Program-made: the position numbers and the translations under genes
Source of the DNA: Bradyrhizobium sp.
GTDB taxonomy: Bacteria; Pseudomonadota; Alphaproteobacteria; Rhizobiales; Xanthobacteraceae
Direction of reading: 5' to 3'
Length of the DNA stretch: 51,537 nt
Assembly: GCF_017881085.1 (NCBI RefSeq)
Contig: NZ_JADGRI010000002.1
Span: 1-51,537, forward strand
Notes under the pieces: generated by a model
Databases searched by the model: none
What the model was told of the DNA's origin: nothing
Seen by the model: only the letters and a program-made list of their open reading frames with translations
Part shown: piece by piece, positions 43,022-51,349 of the stretch
Layout: each line of letters starts with the position of its first letter
Position numbering within the stretch: the first letter of the stretch is position 1

Positions 43022-43495
43022 TTAGTTGTACTTGAACTGCGGCATCGCCTTCAGCTGATCCTTGGTCGCATTGAAGACCGCGTGATCGGGATACCACTTC
43101 TCATCCGTGGCACGCGCGGGCCGGTTGTTGGCGCCAACCGTCGACTTGTCAGCGGGCGCGGTCGTTGAAGAGGTGCGCACGGGTTCATTGACCCATTTCA
43201 GCTTCTCCATCGGCACCGCGACATAGTGCTCGCCCATGCCGAGAAAGCCGCCGACGCCGAGCACGACGTTCTCGACCTTGCCGGACTTGTCGACGATCAA
43301 TTCCTGAATGTCGCCGATCTTGTCATTGTTGTCGTTGTAGACATTGACGCCGATCAGCTTGGAAGACCGCCACTGGCCTTCCTTGTGGACGGCGGTGTTG
43401 ATGTTGGAACGATCGGTGGTGGCGGTTTCAGCGAGGGCCGCGCCGGTCAGAAGTGCGCTGCCGAGCAATGCCACGGCGAGATATTTCGATTTCAT
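43022..43495 (-). CDS. Exported PRC-barrel domain protein
   Basis: 157 aa. Signal peptide MKSKYLAVALLGSALLTGAA, then the PRC-barrel: QWRSSKLIGVNVYNDNNDKI, GDIQELIVDKSGKVENVVLG and VGGFLGMGEHYVAVPMEKLK. The Ser/Thr/Ala linker and C-terminal WYPDHAVFNATKDQLKAMPQ are typical of the rhizobial periplasmic PRC proteins. ATG 43495 is chosen for the signal peptide. Envelope stress role inferred from its EcfG-type neighbours; no such motif was seen upstream of this gene. Confidence 0.9.
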   Translation of the reverse strand: MKSKYLAVALLGSALLTGAALAETATTDRSNINTAVHKEGQWRSSKLIGVNVYNDNNDKIGDIQELIVDKSGKVENVVLGVGGFLGMGEHYVAVPMEKLKWVNEPVRTSSTTAPADKSTVGANNRPARATDEKWYPDHAVFNATKDQLKAMPQFKYN

Positions 43496-43616
43496 CTTCA
43501 GTCTCCAGTGTGGGTCGGGATAGGTGATTGTCATTCGTCGTCAAGGCTACTCAGTGAGTGGTGATGAGAATGTGGGAACGCGCGAAAAGTTCCAGCCAGG
43601 AACCCGATCCGGCAGG

Positions 43617-43641
43617 GGAACAGCTGTCAGGTTCTGACGTT
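43617..43641 (+). promoter_or_regulatory. EcfG-type promoter upstream of the DUF1236 gene
   Basis: Exact GGAAC-N16-CGTT. The -10 is 47 nt before ATG 43689. Confidence 0.65.
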
Positions 43642-43688
43642 CTCCGTTCCGCACATCGCAACTGACACACAGAGGACTGGAGGACATC

Positions 43689-44096
43689 ATGAACACCAAA
43701 CTGCTTGCAGGCATCACCCTCGCCGCTGCGCTTTCGTTTCCGCTCGCAGCGCAAGCGCAAGACGGCGCGGCGGCCGGCGCAACCACCGGAGCGGTTACCG
43801 GCGCAATCGTCGGCGGCCCGGTCGGAGCTGCGGTAGGGGCCGGCGTCGGCGCGGTGGCAGGCGGCATCGCGGACGATACGCGGCCGCGCTTCCGCAGCTA
43901 TGTCGAGGAGCGCCATGTTCCGTCATACCGCTACGAGCACGAAGTTCGCGTCGGCGAGGATCTTCCATCGGCCGGTGTCACCTATTACGAAGTGCCGCGC
44001 GAATACGGCGTGACCAGATATCGCTATACGGTCGTTAACGATCGGACCGTGCTGGTCGATCCTTCGACGCACCGGATCGTCCAGGTGATCGACTAA
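43689..44096 (+). CDS. Glycine-zipper + DUF1236 exported protein
   Basis: 135 aa. Signal peptide MNTKLLAGITLAAALSFPLA (AQAQ), a glycine-zipper segment AAAGATTGAVTGAIVGGPVG that could insert in or span a membrane, and the C-terminal DUF1236 unit GVTYYEVPREYGVTRYRYTV ending DPSTHRIVQVID. It is an envelope protein of a family widespread in Rhizobiales. An exact EcfG promoter precedes it and a strong terminator follows. Confidence 0.9.
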   Translation: MNTKLLAGITLAAALSFPLAAQAQDGAAAGATTGAVTGAIVGGPVGAAVGAGVGAVAGGIADDTRPRFRSYVEERHVPSYRYEHEVRVGEDLPSAGVTYYEVPREYGVTRYRYTVVNDRTVLVDPSTHRIVQVID

Positions 44097-44107
44097 CCCC
44101 AAGCCTG

Positions 44108-44135
44108 TAACGGCCTCGCTTCGGCGAGGCCGTTA
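44108..44135 (+). terminator. UUCG-loop terminator of the DUF1236 gene
   Basis: TAACGGCCTCGC-TTCG-GCGAGGCCGTTA, 12 perfect pairs, 11 nt after the stop. Confidence 0.85.
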
Positions 44136-44175
44136 ACCTTTGTTGCGGGGAAGCAATTCTCCGGTGGAGGCTCGC

Positions 44176-44907
44176 ATGCCCGCCTTGTTCGCCTATCTGA
44201 TTGCGGTCGCGCTTCTTCTCGGAGGCGGCTATGGCGCGCTGAATTGGCTCGCGACGCCGGAGCCGGTGAAGGCGGTGGCCAAGGCAACACCGAAGGCGCC
44301 AACGCCGCATTATGCCGAACACCCCGAACCGGCTGCCGCGGAGGCGAGCTCGGCCAAGCCTGAGGTCGCAAGCAGAACCGGGATCGACAATCGCGACCGC
44401 GGCGAAGCTGCCTCAGCCGACCAGGCTGTATCGATCGATCAACCGGCATCGCCTTCGCCGTCGCTTCAGCCGGAGCCGCCCGCAGCGGCGAGCCGGCAGG
44501 AGGCGAAAGCGCAAACAGCAGGGCCGGCGCAGGATCAACAGGACAGCTCGGCCCACGCCGAGATGCCTCAGACCGCAACCGACCAGGAAGCCAGGCAGCA
44601 GGTCGAACCGCCGCCGGCCGAAGCCCCGGCCAGGCACGAAGAAGAAAAGCAAGAAAAGCAACCGGCCCCAGCCGTGTCGCCGGGCAACGCCCAAACACCG
44701 ACTTCGATCGCGTCGGCCGCGAGGATGGCGAAGCGGCCGCAAATTCGGCAAGCAAGCCGCCATTCCGAAAAGCGACCGCTGGAGATGATGACCTTGCGCA
44801 CCATCGAACTTCCCGATGGGCGCCGCATGACCCAACTGATTCCGCATCGTAGCGGGGATCGCTATCGGAACGATGGTCCTGCTATGGTCTTCGACCCGGA
44901 CGAATAG
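44176..44907 (+). CDS. Membrane-anchored protein with long Ala/Pro/Glu/Gln-rich linker
   Basis: 243 aa. One N-terminal helix (MPALFAYLIAVALLLGGGYG), a ~160-residue disordered Pro/Ala/Glu/Gln stretch of TonB-like composition, and a short folded C-terminus LRTIELPDGRRMTQLIPHRS. It likely spans the periplasm. ATG 44176 has GGAGG; an upstream extension to 44140 would put charges before the helix. No family recognised. It follows the DUF1236 terminator by 40 nt. Confidence 0.75.
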   Translation: MPALFAYLIAVALLLGGGYGALNWLATPEPVKAVAKATPKAPTPHYAEHPEPAAAEASSAKPEVASRTGIDNRDRGEAASADQAVSIDQPASPSPSLQPEPPAAASRQEAKAQTAGPAQDQQDSSAHAEMPQTATDQEARQQVEPPPAEAPARHEEEKQEKQPAPAVSPGNAQTPTSIASAARMAKRPQIRQASRHSEKRPLEMMTLRTIELPDGRRMTQLIPHRSGDRYRNDGPAMVFDPDE

Positions 44908-45248
44908 TCGGCCTGTCCCTGCGAAACCATGGCACTGCGCGCCCGCATGCCGATCGTGCCATCGACCCGGCCTCGGGTCCCGCCCGGCCGGAAGCAAGTT
45001 CCCGATCTTGGTCGCCGAAACGATTTAGTCGCGGAAACCGCGCTCAGGTTCAAAGCCGCGCCACAAGATTTTTCACTGAGTCATTGCTACCGGCAGTGCG
45101 GCGCCATTGCTTCGCGCAAGACCGAATGATTGGCGCTTCCGTCCAAGCGCTATTGCCACATCGCCCGTATGCGTGGTTGTCGGTCGCTGCATGATTCCGA
45201 TGCGCCGGCCCGTTCTCCGGTTTCCACATCACGTCAGAGAGAATCGCA
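44908..45248. other. Intergenic region, nothing recognised
   Basis: Open frames on both strands are short, Arg-rich and without ribosome-binding sites. No hairpin or promoter motif stands out. Confidence 0.4.
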
Positions 45249-45470
45249 ATGACCATATTGTCGGTGAGGTCTGGTTCGACTCGATTCCGTTTTCGAAGGC
45301 CGCTTTGGAGATTTTCCTGGCGATGGCTTCCAAGGCGCGCCGGACACGCCCTGCTGCGCGCCTTGCGCGAATCCCGGATGCGCGCAGCGGCAAAGGTGTT
45401 TCAGGAATATGCCCACTTGAACCGCGCCGACCAGAGCGCCGTCCAACGGAGATCGAAGTCGGGGCAGTGA
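45249..45470 (+). CDS. Possible 73-aa basic protein
   Basis: MTILSVRSGSTRFRFRRPLW then WRWLPRRAGHALLRALRESR and MRAAAKVFQEYAHL. The second half resembles the LRESR-x-AA-V-x-x-Y-HL tail of small DUF1127-like rhizobial proteins. GAGAGAA precedes the ATG. The same region is also open on the other strand and in a longer frame ending at 45487, so this is tentative. Confidence 0.4.
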   Translation: MTILSVRSGSTRFRFRRPLWRFSWRWLPRRAGHALLRALRESRMRAAAKVFQEYAHLNRADQSAVQRRSKSGQ

Positions 45471-45486
45471 CAGCGGAGGCAGCTTG

Positions 45487-46071
45487 ATGTTCATCATTCC
45501 ATGGTCGGAAGGCATGACCGGAAACGGCACGAGCCGGCTTCATATCCGCACCGCCGCCGAGCGGGACGTCGACAGGCTGGCGGAATATTTCGCGGCGTTG
45601 TCGTTTTCGTCGCGACACAACCGCTTCATGGGGACGGTCAGCGATTTTTCCAGGATCGCCTTCGACTGCCTGGTGCGTAACCGGAAGCCGGATCGTTTCA
45701 CGCTGATTGCCGAAATGCAGCACGATGCGCGGGAGGCTGTCATCGGCGAGGCCTGCTACGCCGTCGATAACCACACCGGGTTGGGCGAGTTTGCCATCTC
45801 GGTATGTGATGGCTGGCAAAACCGGGGGCTTGGCTCGGCGCTATTGTCGGCGTTGCAATCCCGCGCCGTCAGTCTCGGGTATTTCGGTCTGTTCGGCGAA
45901 ACATTCAAGACAAACGATCAGATGAAGTCGCTGGCCCGAAAAGCCGGCTTCGCGGTCGCCCGGTCGGACGATTGGCGCGTCATAAGGTTCGACAAGCGGC
46001 TGCTCGACCCGCCGCGCGACGTGGCAGGAGCAAGGCGGCCGGCGCCGTCGCTGTGGGGGCCGCGAGCATAA
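45487..46071 (+). CDS. GNAT family acetyltransferase
   Basis: 194 aa. GNAT core: RLHIRTAAERDVDRLAEYFA, AVIGEACYAVDNHTGLGEFA and the acetyl-CoA loop WQNRGLGSALLSALQSRAVS (R/Q-x2-G-x-G/A). FKTNDQMKSLARKAGFAVAR is motif B. GGAGG precedes ATG 45487. It resembles the C-terminal domain of protein-lysine acetyltransferases but stands alone. Substrate unknown; convergent with the GFA gene. Confidence 0.92.
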   Translation: MFIIPWSEGMTGNGTSRLHIRTAAERDVDRLAEYFAALSFSSRHNRFMGTVSDFSRIAFDCLVRNRKPDRFTLIAEMQHDAREAVIGEACYAVDNHTGLGEFAISVCDGWQNRGLGSALLSALQSRAVSLGYFGLFGETFKTNDQMKSLARKAGFAVARSDDWRVIRFDKRLLDPPRDVAGARRPAPSLWGPRA

Positions 46072-46147
46072 CAAACTTGCGGATGCGGGCGGGGTCCGCC
46101 TCGCCAGTTCGGGCCGGTTTCCCGCCCCGAGCCCTGTTGCCGGCTTG

Positions 46148-46570
46148 CTATTCAGCGACCATTTCGCCGGATCCCCCGAGTTCCTTCGGGAAGTCTTTCA
46201 GTTTGGGCAGGCCGTCCCGCATCGGCAGCACGGTGTCGGCATAGTTGACGTGAACCCCCGGTGCGAAGGCGAGGCCGGGAATGGTGGCGGCGAATACATC
46301 GACCAGGCCGAATGGCGGGTGATTGGTCATGAGATGCCCGCCGCATTTGGCGCAATATTGCCGCTGGCTCAATTTGGTCTTCTGGAACATCGCAACGTTT
46401 TCGGCGCCGGCCGTGATCCGCACCGCCTCGGGCTTCCAAAGACTGAAGGCGTTCACCGGACCGCCGGACCACGAACGGCAGGAGCTGCAATGGCAATAGC
46501 CCATCGCCTCCGGGGAGCCGGTCACTTCGAGTTCTACCGCGCCGCAAAAGCATTTTCCTGTCAGGCTCAT
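46148..46570 (-). CDS. GFA family (glutathione-dependent formaldehyde-activating type) zinc protein
   Basis: 140 aa. Zinc ligands are arranged as in CENP-V/GFA: GKCFCGAVELEVTG, YCHCSSCRSWSGG, and YCAKCGGHLMTNHP. The C-terminal half (VDVFAATIPGLAFAPGVHVN) completes the fold. AAGGAAA upstream fixes ATG 46570. Most GFA paralogues do not use formaldehyde; the substrate is unknown. Confidence 0.9.
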   Translation of the reverse strand: MSLTGKCFCGAVELEVTGSPEAMGYCHCSSCRSWSGGPVNAFSLWKPEAVRITAGAENVAMFQKTKLSQRQYCAKCGGHLMTNHPPFGLVDVFAATIPGLAFAPGVHVNYADTVLPMRDGLPKLKDFPKELGGSGEMVAE

Positions 46571-46918
46571 ACGTGTTTCCTTGCTTGATGGCGATGCGCC
46601 GACCCCGGGGCGCACATTGCGCTGGGTCGCAGCTGGGTTTCTGGCCGCGCACAGCAATCATCCGGATGGCCGCGCGTCTTGGACTTCCGCGACCAATCCT
46701 TGGCGCTCAGCGACAGGCCCTCGCGGCCGCTGGTTACGCGGCCGCCGGAGCGCGGATGACGCAATAGTGACCGCCCGGCAGCGCCCCTTCAGGCGAGCGC
46801 CCCCGAACCCTCATCTGAACGGATGACGCCGAACGGCACTCGCGGCGCTACTGGTAACCATTAACGAAAGCGCCAGGCGCGAGCCGGCGGCGCCTTTTCA
46901 ATCATCAGAGTAATTTTC
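46571..46918. other. Intergenic region between GFA and AraC genes
   Basis: No convincing gene; short frames here are Arg/Ala-rich shadows. It contains the promoters of the divergent GFA and AraC genes; no clear operator was seen. Confidence 0.4.
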
Positions 46919-47887
46919 ATGACAGAAACTTGCGCCCGCATTGTTGAATTTTCGACCGATTTCCTCCCCGAAGAGGATCGGATCGCCTACTGGCGTGAAC
47001 ATTATGGGCACGTCATGCTCCGCGTCGATCTGGAGCCGGCCAAAGACCTTGCATTCCAGGCCTGTATGACATCGCTGTCGCTCCCCGGACTGCAGTTGGT
47101 CGAAGGCTCGTCATCGCCGGCAAGAATTTCGCGCACCGGAATATATCTTGCGGACGGCAACGACGATGCCGTGCTCGCCATCAACCGGAGGGGGGTCGCG
47201 TCCGTCCGGTCGGGCGGCCGCGAGCAAATTCTGCAGGAGCAGGAAGCCATCCTGATGATGGGCAACGAGCCCACATCGTTCCACCGGACCAGTCCGGGGC
47301 ACTCCTACACCCTGCGGGTGCCACGGGCGATGCTCCGCTCGATCGTCGCGGACGCCGACGATGCCGCCATGCGTTTGATACCTCGCAACCGCAGCGCACT
47401 CGGGCTGCTGTCGCGCTACGCCGGCTGGCTGCTCCAGGTTGGCGCATCGCTGGACCCCGAGCTCTCAAGTCTTTCGGTACGGCATATCCAGGATTTGCTG
47501 GCGCTGACGCTCGGCGCGGCGAACGATTTCAAGGAAGTCGCGCGGACGCGTGGCCTGCGCGCGGCCCGATTGAAGCTGGCGAAGGCCTATATCGTCGAAC
47601 ACAGCGAACGGCGCGATATTTCCGTCGGCAGCGTTGCCGCGCATCTGTGCGTGACTCCGCGGTACCTGCAGCGTCTGTTCGAGGAGGACGGCACCACCTT
47701 CTCGGAGTTCCTGGTCATGCAGCGACTCGCGCAGGCTCACCGGCGGCTTTGCGAGCCCGATTCCACCCACGCCGCGATCAGCACGATCGCCTACGACGTC
47801 GGCTTTGGCGACCTGTCCTACTTCAATCGCCGCTTTCGCCGTCTGTACGGCCTGACGCCGCGTGAGGTGAGGGGCGACAGGGTCTGA
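46919..47887 (+). CDS. AraC-family transcriptional regulator
   Basis: 322 aa. N-terminal AraC_binding_2-type domain (RIVEFSTDFLPEEDRIAYWR, ISRTGIYLADGNDDAVLAIN) and C-terminal DNA-binding domain (RRDISVGSVAAHLCVTPRYL, ISTIAYDVGFGDLSYFNRRF, YGLTPREVRG). It differs from the AraC gene at 27648 in the sensor half. Divergent from the GFA gene; target unknown. Confidence 0.93.
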   Translation: MTETCARIVEFSTDFLPEEDRIAYWREHYGHVMLRVDLEPAKDLAFQACMTSLSLPGLQLVEGSSSPARISRTGIYLADGNDDAVLAINRRGVASVRSGGREQILQEQEAILMMGNEPTSFHRTSPGHSYTLRVPRAMLRSIVADADDAAMRLIPRNRSALGLLSRYAGWLLQVGASLDPELSSLSVRHIQDLLALTLGAANDFKEVARTRGLRAARLKLAKAYIVEHSERRDISVGSVAAHLCVTPRYLQRLFEEDGTTFSEFLVMQRLAQAHRRLCEPDSTHAAISTIAYDVGFGDLSYFNRRFRRLYGLTPREVRGDRV

Positions 47888-48031
47888 TCCAGGGTCAGCC
47901 ACCTCACAGGCGCGGCTGTCTTTTTTGTCCAATGAGATGTCGTTTTGAGACAAGACACGCGGCCGTCGCGGAATTAGTTCCTGCGCCAAGCGCGGGACTC
48001 GCCCGCCACTGATTCCAGGAAAGCGCTGTTC

Positions 48032-48352
48032 ATGAAGAATATCTGCTTGATGACGGCGGTGACGATGCTCGTCGCCGTCTTACACCAAATGCGGGCTGTT
48101 GAAGCGTTCGGCCCGGCAGGTCCAAACCTGCGGGAACGATTTCACGCCGGAGCGGGCAAATTGTCCCGCTACCTCCTGCGGATGATCAATGATTGGGTGG
48201 CCGCCGCGATCGCCTATCGCGAGCATCGCGTCACGCTGTTCGCACTCCGCAATCTCTCTGAAGCCGAACGCAAGGATTTCGGCGCTTATCGCGGAAGCCC
48301 GGAAAGCGCCATTCATCGTCATCGCAACGTCAAATTCACAACCATGCGATGA
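48032..48352 (+). CDS. DUF1127-containing small protein
   Basis: 106 aa. Hydrophobic N-terminus (MKNICLMTAVTMLVAVLHQM), then the DUF1127 helix pair IAYREHRVTLFALRNLSEAE, RKDFGAYRGS. In alphaproteobacteria the short DUF1127 proteins act in RNA turnover and phosphate or stress adaptation; this one is longer, with an N-terminal extension of ~60 residues. AGGAAA precedes the ATG. Confidence 0.85.
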   Translation: MKNICLMTAVTMLVAVLHQMRAVEAFGPAGPNLRERFHAGAGKLSRYLLRMINDWVAAAIAYREHRVTLFALRNLSEAERKDFGAYRGSPESAIHRHRNVKFTTMR

Positions 48353-48364
48353 GGGCGGGCCCGA

Positions 48365-48577
48365 ATGACCTCCAAGATGATGGTACTGAGCGGCCTGCAT
48401 GCCGTCACGGTTGCGTTCCTGGCCGTTCTGGCGCTCTCGGCGACCGGCCTTCCGGTCGGTTGGCTGCTGCGGCTGTTTCACATGTCGTTCAGCGAATTCC
48501 GCGGCTTTTCGTTTTTCGTGGTCTTCGCCACGATGTGGCTGATGCACGCGATTGCGACGTCCGACTCAGCGCCATAG
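48365..48577 (+). CDS. 70-aa small membrane protein
   Basis: Two hydrophobic helices: MMVLSGLHAVTVAFLAVLAL and GFSFFVVFATMWLMHAIA, with a loop GWLLRLFHMSFSEFRG. It is 12 nt after the DUF1127 stop, with GAGGGCGGG before the ATG, so probably co-transcribed. No family recognised. Confidence 0.6.
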   Translation: MTSKMMVLSGLHAVTVAFLAVLALSATGLPVGWLLRLFHMSFSEFRGFSFFVVFATMWLMHAIATSDSAP

Positions 48578-48814
48578 GGAGATGATGGCGACGCCCGGAT
48601 CGGCGGGATGATAGGTGCGGAAAGATAATGGGGATAATCCGATCCTGCCGCGCGGGTTTTGCCGCTGGCGGCGGCCGTCGATTGAGTTTCTCAACGTTCT
48701 TGCGTACGAACTCGCACCAACAACAGAAACCGCTTCTCTCCAGACTGAGTACATGGCGCGAATGCCGAACCGAACCGGGAGAGCCCAGCCGTCCAGCGCG
48801 GGCGTCGGCGATCG

Positions 48815-49018
48815 ATGAGCCTGTCCGCCCTAAGTGACGAGAGCCTCCTGCGCTTCTATGAGAGTGTGCGCAAGGAAGTCGAGGCCGACCGCGATTCGAT
48901 GCGGCGCGGCCACACGCATTTCTTTGCCAATGGCGACCGCGTCAAGAAATATGCGGCGGGTCTGCGCCAGGAACTGGAAAGGCGGCGGTTGAGCTTTCCG
49001 CCGATCCTTTGGCTGTAG
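48815..49018 (+). CDS. 67-aa helical hypothetical protein
   Basis: MSLSALSDESLLRFYESVRK, EVEADRDSMRRGHTHFFANG, DRVKKYAAGLRQELERRRLS then FPPILWL. An amphipathic, charged alpha-helical protein with gene-like composition. A GTG frame upstream (48615) ends in an ATGA overlap with this start, but its product looks random, so this ORF is treated as the gene. Function unknown. Confidence 0.7.
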   Translation: MSLSALSDESLLRFYESVRKEVEADRDSMRRGHTHFFANGDRVKKYAAGLRQELERRRLSFPPILWL

Positions 49019-49075
49019 TTTCGGCGTCCTCCGGCGACCGACCGGGCCCGCGCGGCTTGTTTCAATGGCCTGACA

Positions 49076-49108
49076 GAAAAGACCGCGACACCCCAAAGGC
49101 ATCGCGGC
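49076..49108 (-). terminator. Terminator of the MXKDX-like gene
   Basis: On the minus strand: CCGCGA stem pairing with TCGCGG around an inner CC/GG, then TCTTTT, about 25 nt after the stop at 49131. Confidence 0.7.
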
Positions 49109-49130
49109 TATCGTTCGGGTTCGCGGAAGG

Positions 49131-49358
49131 CTACTTCGCGTCTTTTTTCATGTCGTCCTTCGGCGCGTCGCTCTTCATGCTGTCGCCGGACTTCGATTTT
49201 GTCGTCTTCTTGGAGCTCTTCTTCATCTTGGCGTTGGCGTTCATCGGGCTATCGGTCTTCATGAAATCCTGAGCGGCAGGCGCCGTGTTCTGGGCGGATG
49301 CAATCGAAACGCTTCCCACGAGGGCCGCGCAGCACGCCGCAATAAACAGATTTCTCAT
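49131..49358 (-). CDS. Secreted pentapeptide MXKDX-repeat-like protein
   Basis: 75 aa. Signal peptide MRNLFIAACCAALVGSVSIA (SAQ), then Lys/Met/Asp-rich repeats: MKTDSPMNANAKMKKSSKKT and MKSDAPKDDMKKDAK. It resembles the MXKDX repeat family and the gene at 21386. AGGAGA precedes the ATG. A weak EcfG-like site (GGAAC-N16-CATT) lies about 80 nt upstream. Probably a small stress or metal-associated periplasmic protein. Confidence 0.8.
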   Translation of the reverse strand: MRNLFIAACCAALVGSVSIASAQNTAPAAQDFMKTDSPMNANAKMKKSSKKTTKSKSGDSMKSDAPKDDMKKDAK

Positions 49359-49556
49359 TTTGGTCTCCTGTTATAACAAACGCCTGGCAAGATTGACGAC
49401 AGGCGCTCGAAAGAATGAAAACGGGCGTTCCCCGTTCCATGAGACGATGCTAAAAATATGGGCAAGCGTCGGATTGCTCCGCTGAGATTCTATTGCGACG
49501 AGCCGGTATCCACATCGCGTCACGTGCGGGACAGCATGGCATCGCGTGAAAACGCC

Positions 49557-49784
49557 CTAACAGTCGATGCCGTTTCGCTTGCCGACGGTGCAATAATCGC
49601 GAACGGTCCTGCGGATGATCTTGGTAAGGCCATCGGTGAAATCGTCATCGTCCAGCAGTTTGCTGGCATTGGATGCGCCGCGCGCGGCCGCCGGCGTCGC
49701 TATTTGCCCGGCCAAAATCGCCAGATTCAGCAGCGTCGTCGCCAGGCCGATCGCCAGAACCAGAACCGCCCATTTTCCAGACAT
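49557..49784 (-). CDS. 75-aa exported or membrane-anchored hypothetical protein
   Basis: MSGKWAVLVLAIGLATTLLN, LAILAGQIATPAAARG is a signal or anchor segment; the soluble end is LLDDDDFTDGLTKIIRRTVR and DYCTVGKRNGIDC with two Cys that could form a disulfide. GGAGAGG before the ATG supports the start. No family recognised. Confidence 0.75.
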   Translation of the reverse strand: MSGKWAVLVLAIGLATTLLNLAILAGQIATPAAARGASNASKLLDDDDFTDGLTKIIRRTVRDYCTVGKRNGIDC

Positions 49785-49879
49785 CGCCTCTCCAGAATCC
49801 AGCTAGCTTGTCCACCCTCGAACTCCGACCAAAGCACGAGATCCGCGATCGTTCCGCTTCATGCCGGCAGACGCGTGTT

Positions 49880-50716
49880 TCAAGGGAGCGGCGCGCCGGC
49901 ATTGGTAACGATCAAATTGTCGGTATCGGCCGGCGCCAGCTCGCTAGCACTGCCATTGCTCAGAAATTGGTCGAGCGTGGCCTGAATCCTCTCTTTGGCT
50001 GAATCCGGCCCGCGGTCGCTCATCCAGGTGTGCTGAAATTGGGTATCAATGATATCGACACCGTCCGTCTTGGCCTGTTGCGGGGTCGGCAGCACGCCGG
50101 GATCGGTTTGGAAGTTCGGATCCTTGGAGCGGAATGAGAGGATCTTCATCTTGTCGCTGAGCACGAAGGGCACGCGCAGATTGTCCAGCGTGACAACTTT
50201 CGACACCAACTCGGGGTGCTCCTTGGCGAAATACATGGCGGTGTCGCCGCCGTTGGAATGTCCGACCAGCGTCAGGTGGCCGTAGTCGGCATTCGGCTGC
50301 AATTTCTTCAATTCCTTGAGCACAAACAGGATGTTGGCTTCGCCTTTTTCGTACACCCCCTGCCGGCCGACATAGGGCATGCCGACCTTGGTCATCAAGG
50401 GCGGATCGGTCGGCAGATCCTGCTGGATACTGGCAACCAGATATCCGCGTGCGGCGAAGACGTTGGCCAGGAACGAATACTCGGTGTTCTTGACGGTGTT
50501 GCCGTTGCTGATGATGGCGACCGGCAACTTCCAGTAGCCGTCATCCGCCTTCATCTCGTAATCCCGCCGCACGGCGAGGTCGACGGAGACCGGCCGCTGC
50601 CGCGCTTCATCGAGCCAATTCACCGTGTCGTGCCGGATGCCCCACTTGCTGACGCCAAAATAGACCGCGGCGCCCAAGGCACAGACGCACGCCAGAACCG
50701 TGATTCCGCGCTTCAT
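49880..50716 (-). CDS. Alpha/beta hydrolase, exported or membrane-anchored
   Basis: 278 aa. N-terminal helix MKRGITVLACVCALGAAVYF, then an alpha/beta-hydrolase fold: VAIISNGNTVKNTEYSFLAN (oxyanion region), HLTLVGHSNGGDTAMYFAKE with the nucleophile elbow G-H-S-N-G, an acid in DKMKILSFRSKDPNF and a His in DTQFQHTWMSD. It matches the dienelactone-hydrolase or chlorophyllase-like group of extracellular esterases. ATG 50716 with GGGAA is preferred to the GTG at 50734. Substrate unknown. Confidence 0.9.
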   Translation of the reverse strand: MKRGITVLACVCALGAAVYFGVSKWGIRHDTVNWLDEARQRPVSVDLAVRRDYEMKADDGYWKLPVAIISNGNTVKNTEYSFLANVFAARGYLVASIQQDLPTDPPLMTKVGMPYVGRQGVYEKGEANILFVLKELKKLQPNADYGHLTLVGHSNGGDTAMYFAKEHPELVSKVVTLDNLRVPFVLSDKMKILSFRSKDPNFQTDPGVLPTPQQAKTDGVDIIDTQFQHTWMSDRGPDSAKERIQATLDQFLSNGSASELAPADTDNLIVTNAGAPLP

Positions 50717-51349
50717 CGTTTCATTCCCAATCACTTTGTTTCAATAGATGGTGTACAAACGCGCGGGCGGCGAGGCTGGCGCAACCACGGCCAAATTAAA
50801 TTTAGGAAATCTTGCTGCTCCGCAGCAAAGCAATGCGGCGGGCAACCCGTCGCAGCCGCGATGCTGGCGCCGGGCGCCGACGTAATACCCCGCCTTCGCC
50901 GCGAGGTCCGGGCAATGCCGACCGCAACCAGCAGACTCTTACAGTGAAAGCGGAAGGCCGGGTTGAACGACAACGGCCGGTAAACCCGTCCCGCTACCAA
51001 AGAGTTGCCGGCAAGACCTACAGCGACAACGAAGCCACTATCGTCTCGGCACCCCCAAAATAGAATTCGTGTTCATGTTGAACGTCAGGAGCGACAGCGG
51101 CCGCAAGCCTTATCGCACGCTTCGCTGCGGAAGCGCCTGCCAGTTTCGAAATTTCGTTCACGGGCCAGTCTTGGGACTTCAAGTTGAAGAGTCCGTCCAT
51201 CCGGCACGATCGACGCCGGGCGTTTTCCGGTGAGCGACGTCAACGCGGAGAAACGTCCGCGAATGTGGATCTTGCGCTCGACGTCCCAAGGCCGCAGCAG
51301 CTTCAGGTATCCGGCGCCAGGAAGAAGGGCGTGAGCCGCCGCGCCGCGG
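50717..51349. other. Gene-poor region, nothing recognised
   Basis: 633 nt without a convincing gene. Frames at 50731-51000 and 51018-51200 (minus) and 50812-51063 (plus) lack ribosome-binding sites or family resemblance. An AT-rich patch (AAATTAAATTTAGG near 50793) may be a promoter. The region could contain decayed genes. Confidence 0.45.

Noticed and set aside
45229..45819. Minus-strand frame of 196 codons
   Set aside because: Antisense to the GNAT gene, whose acetyl-CoA loop is on the plus strand.
48615..48818. GTG frame overlapping the start of the 67-aa gene by ATGA
   Set aside because: Overlap is suggestive, but the product has no regular structure and no ribosome-binding site was seen.
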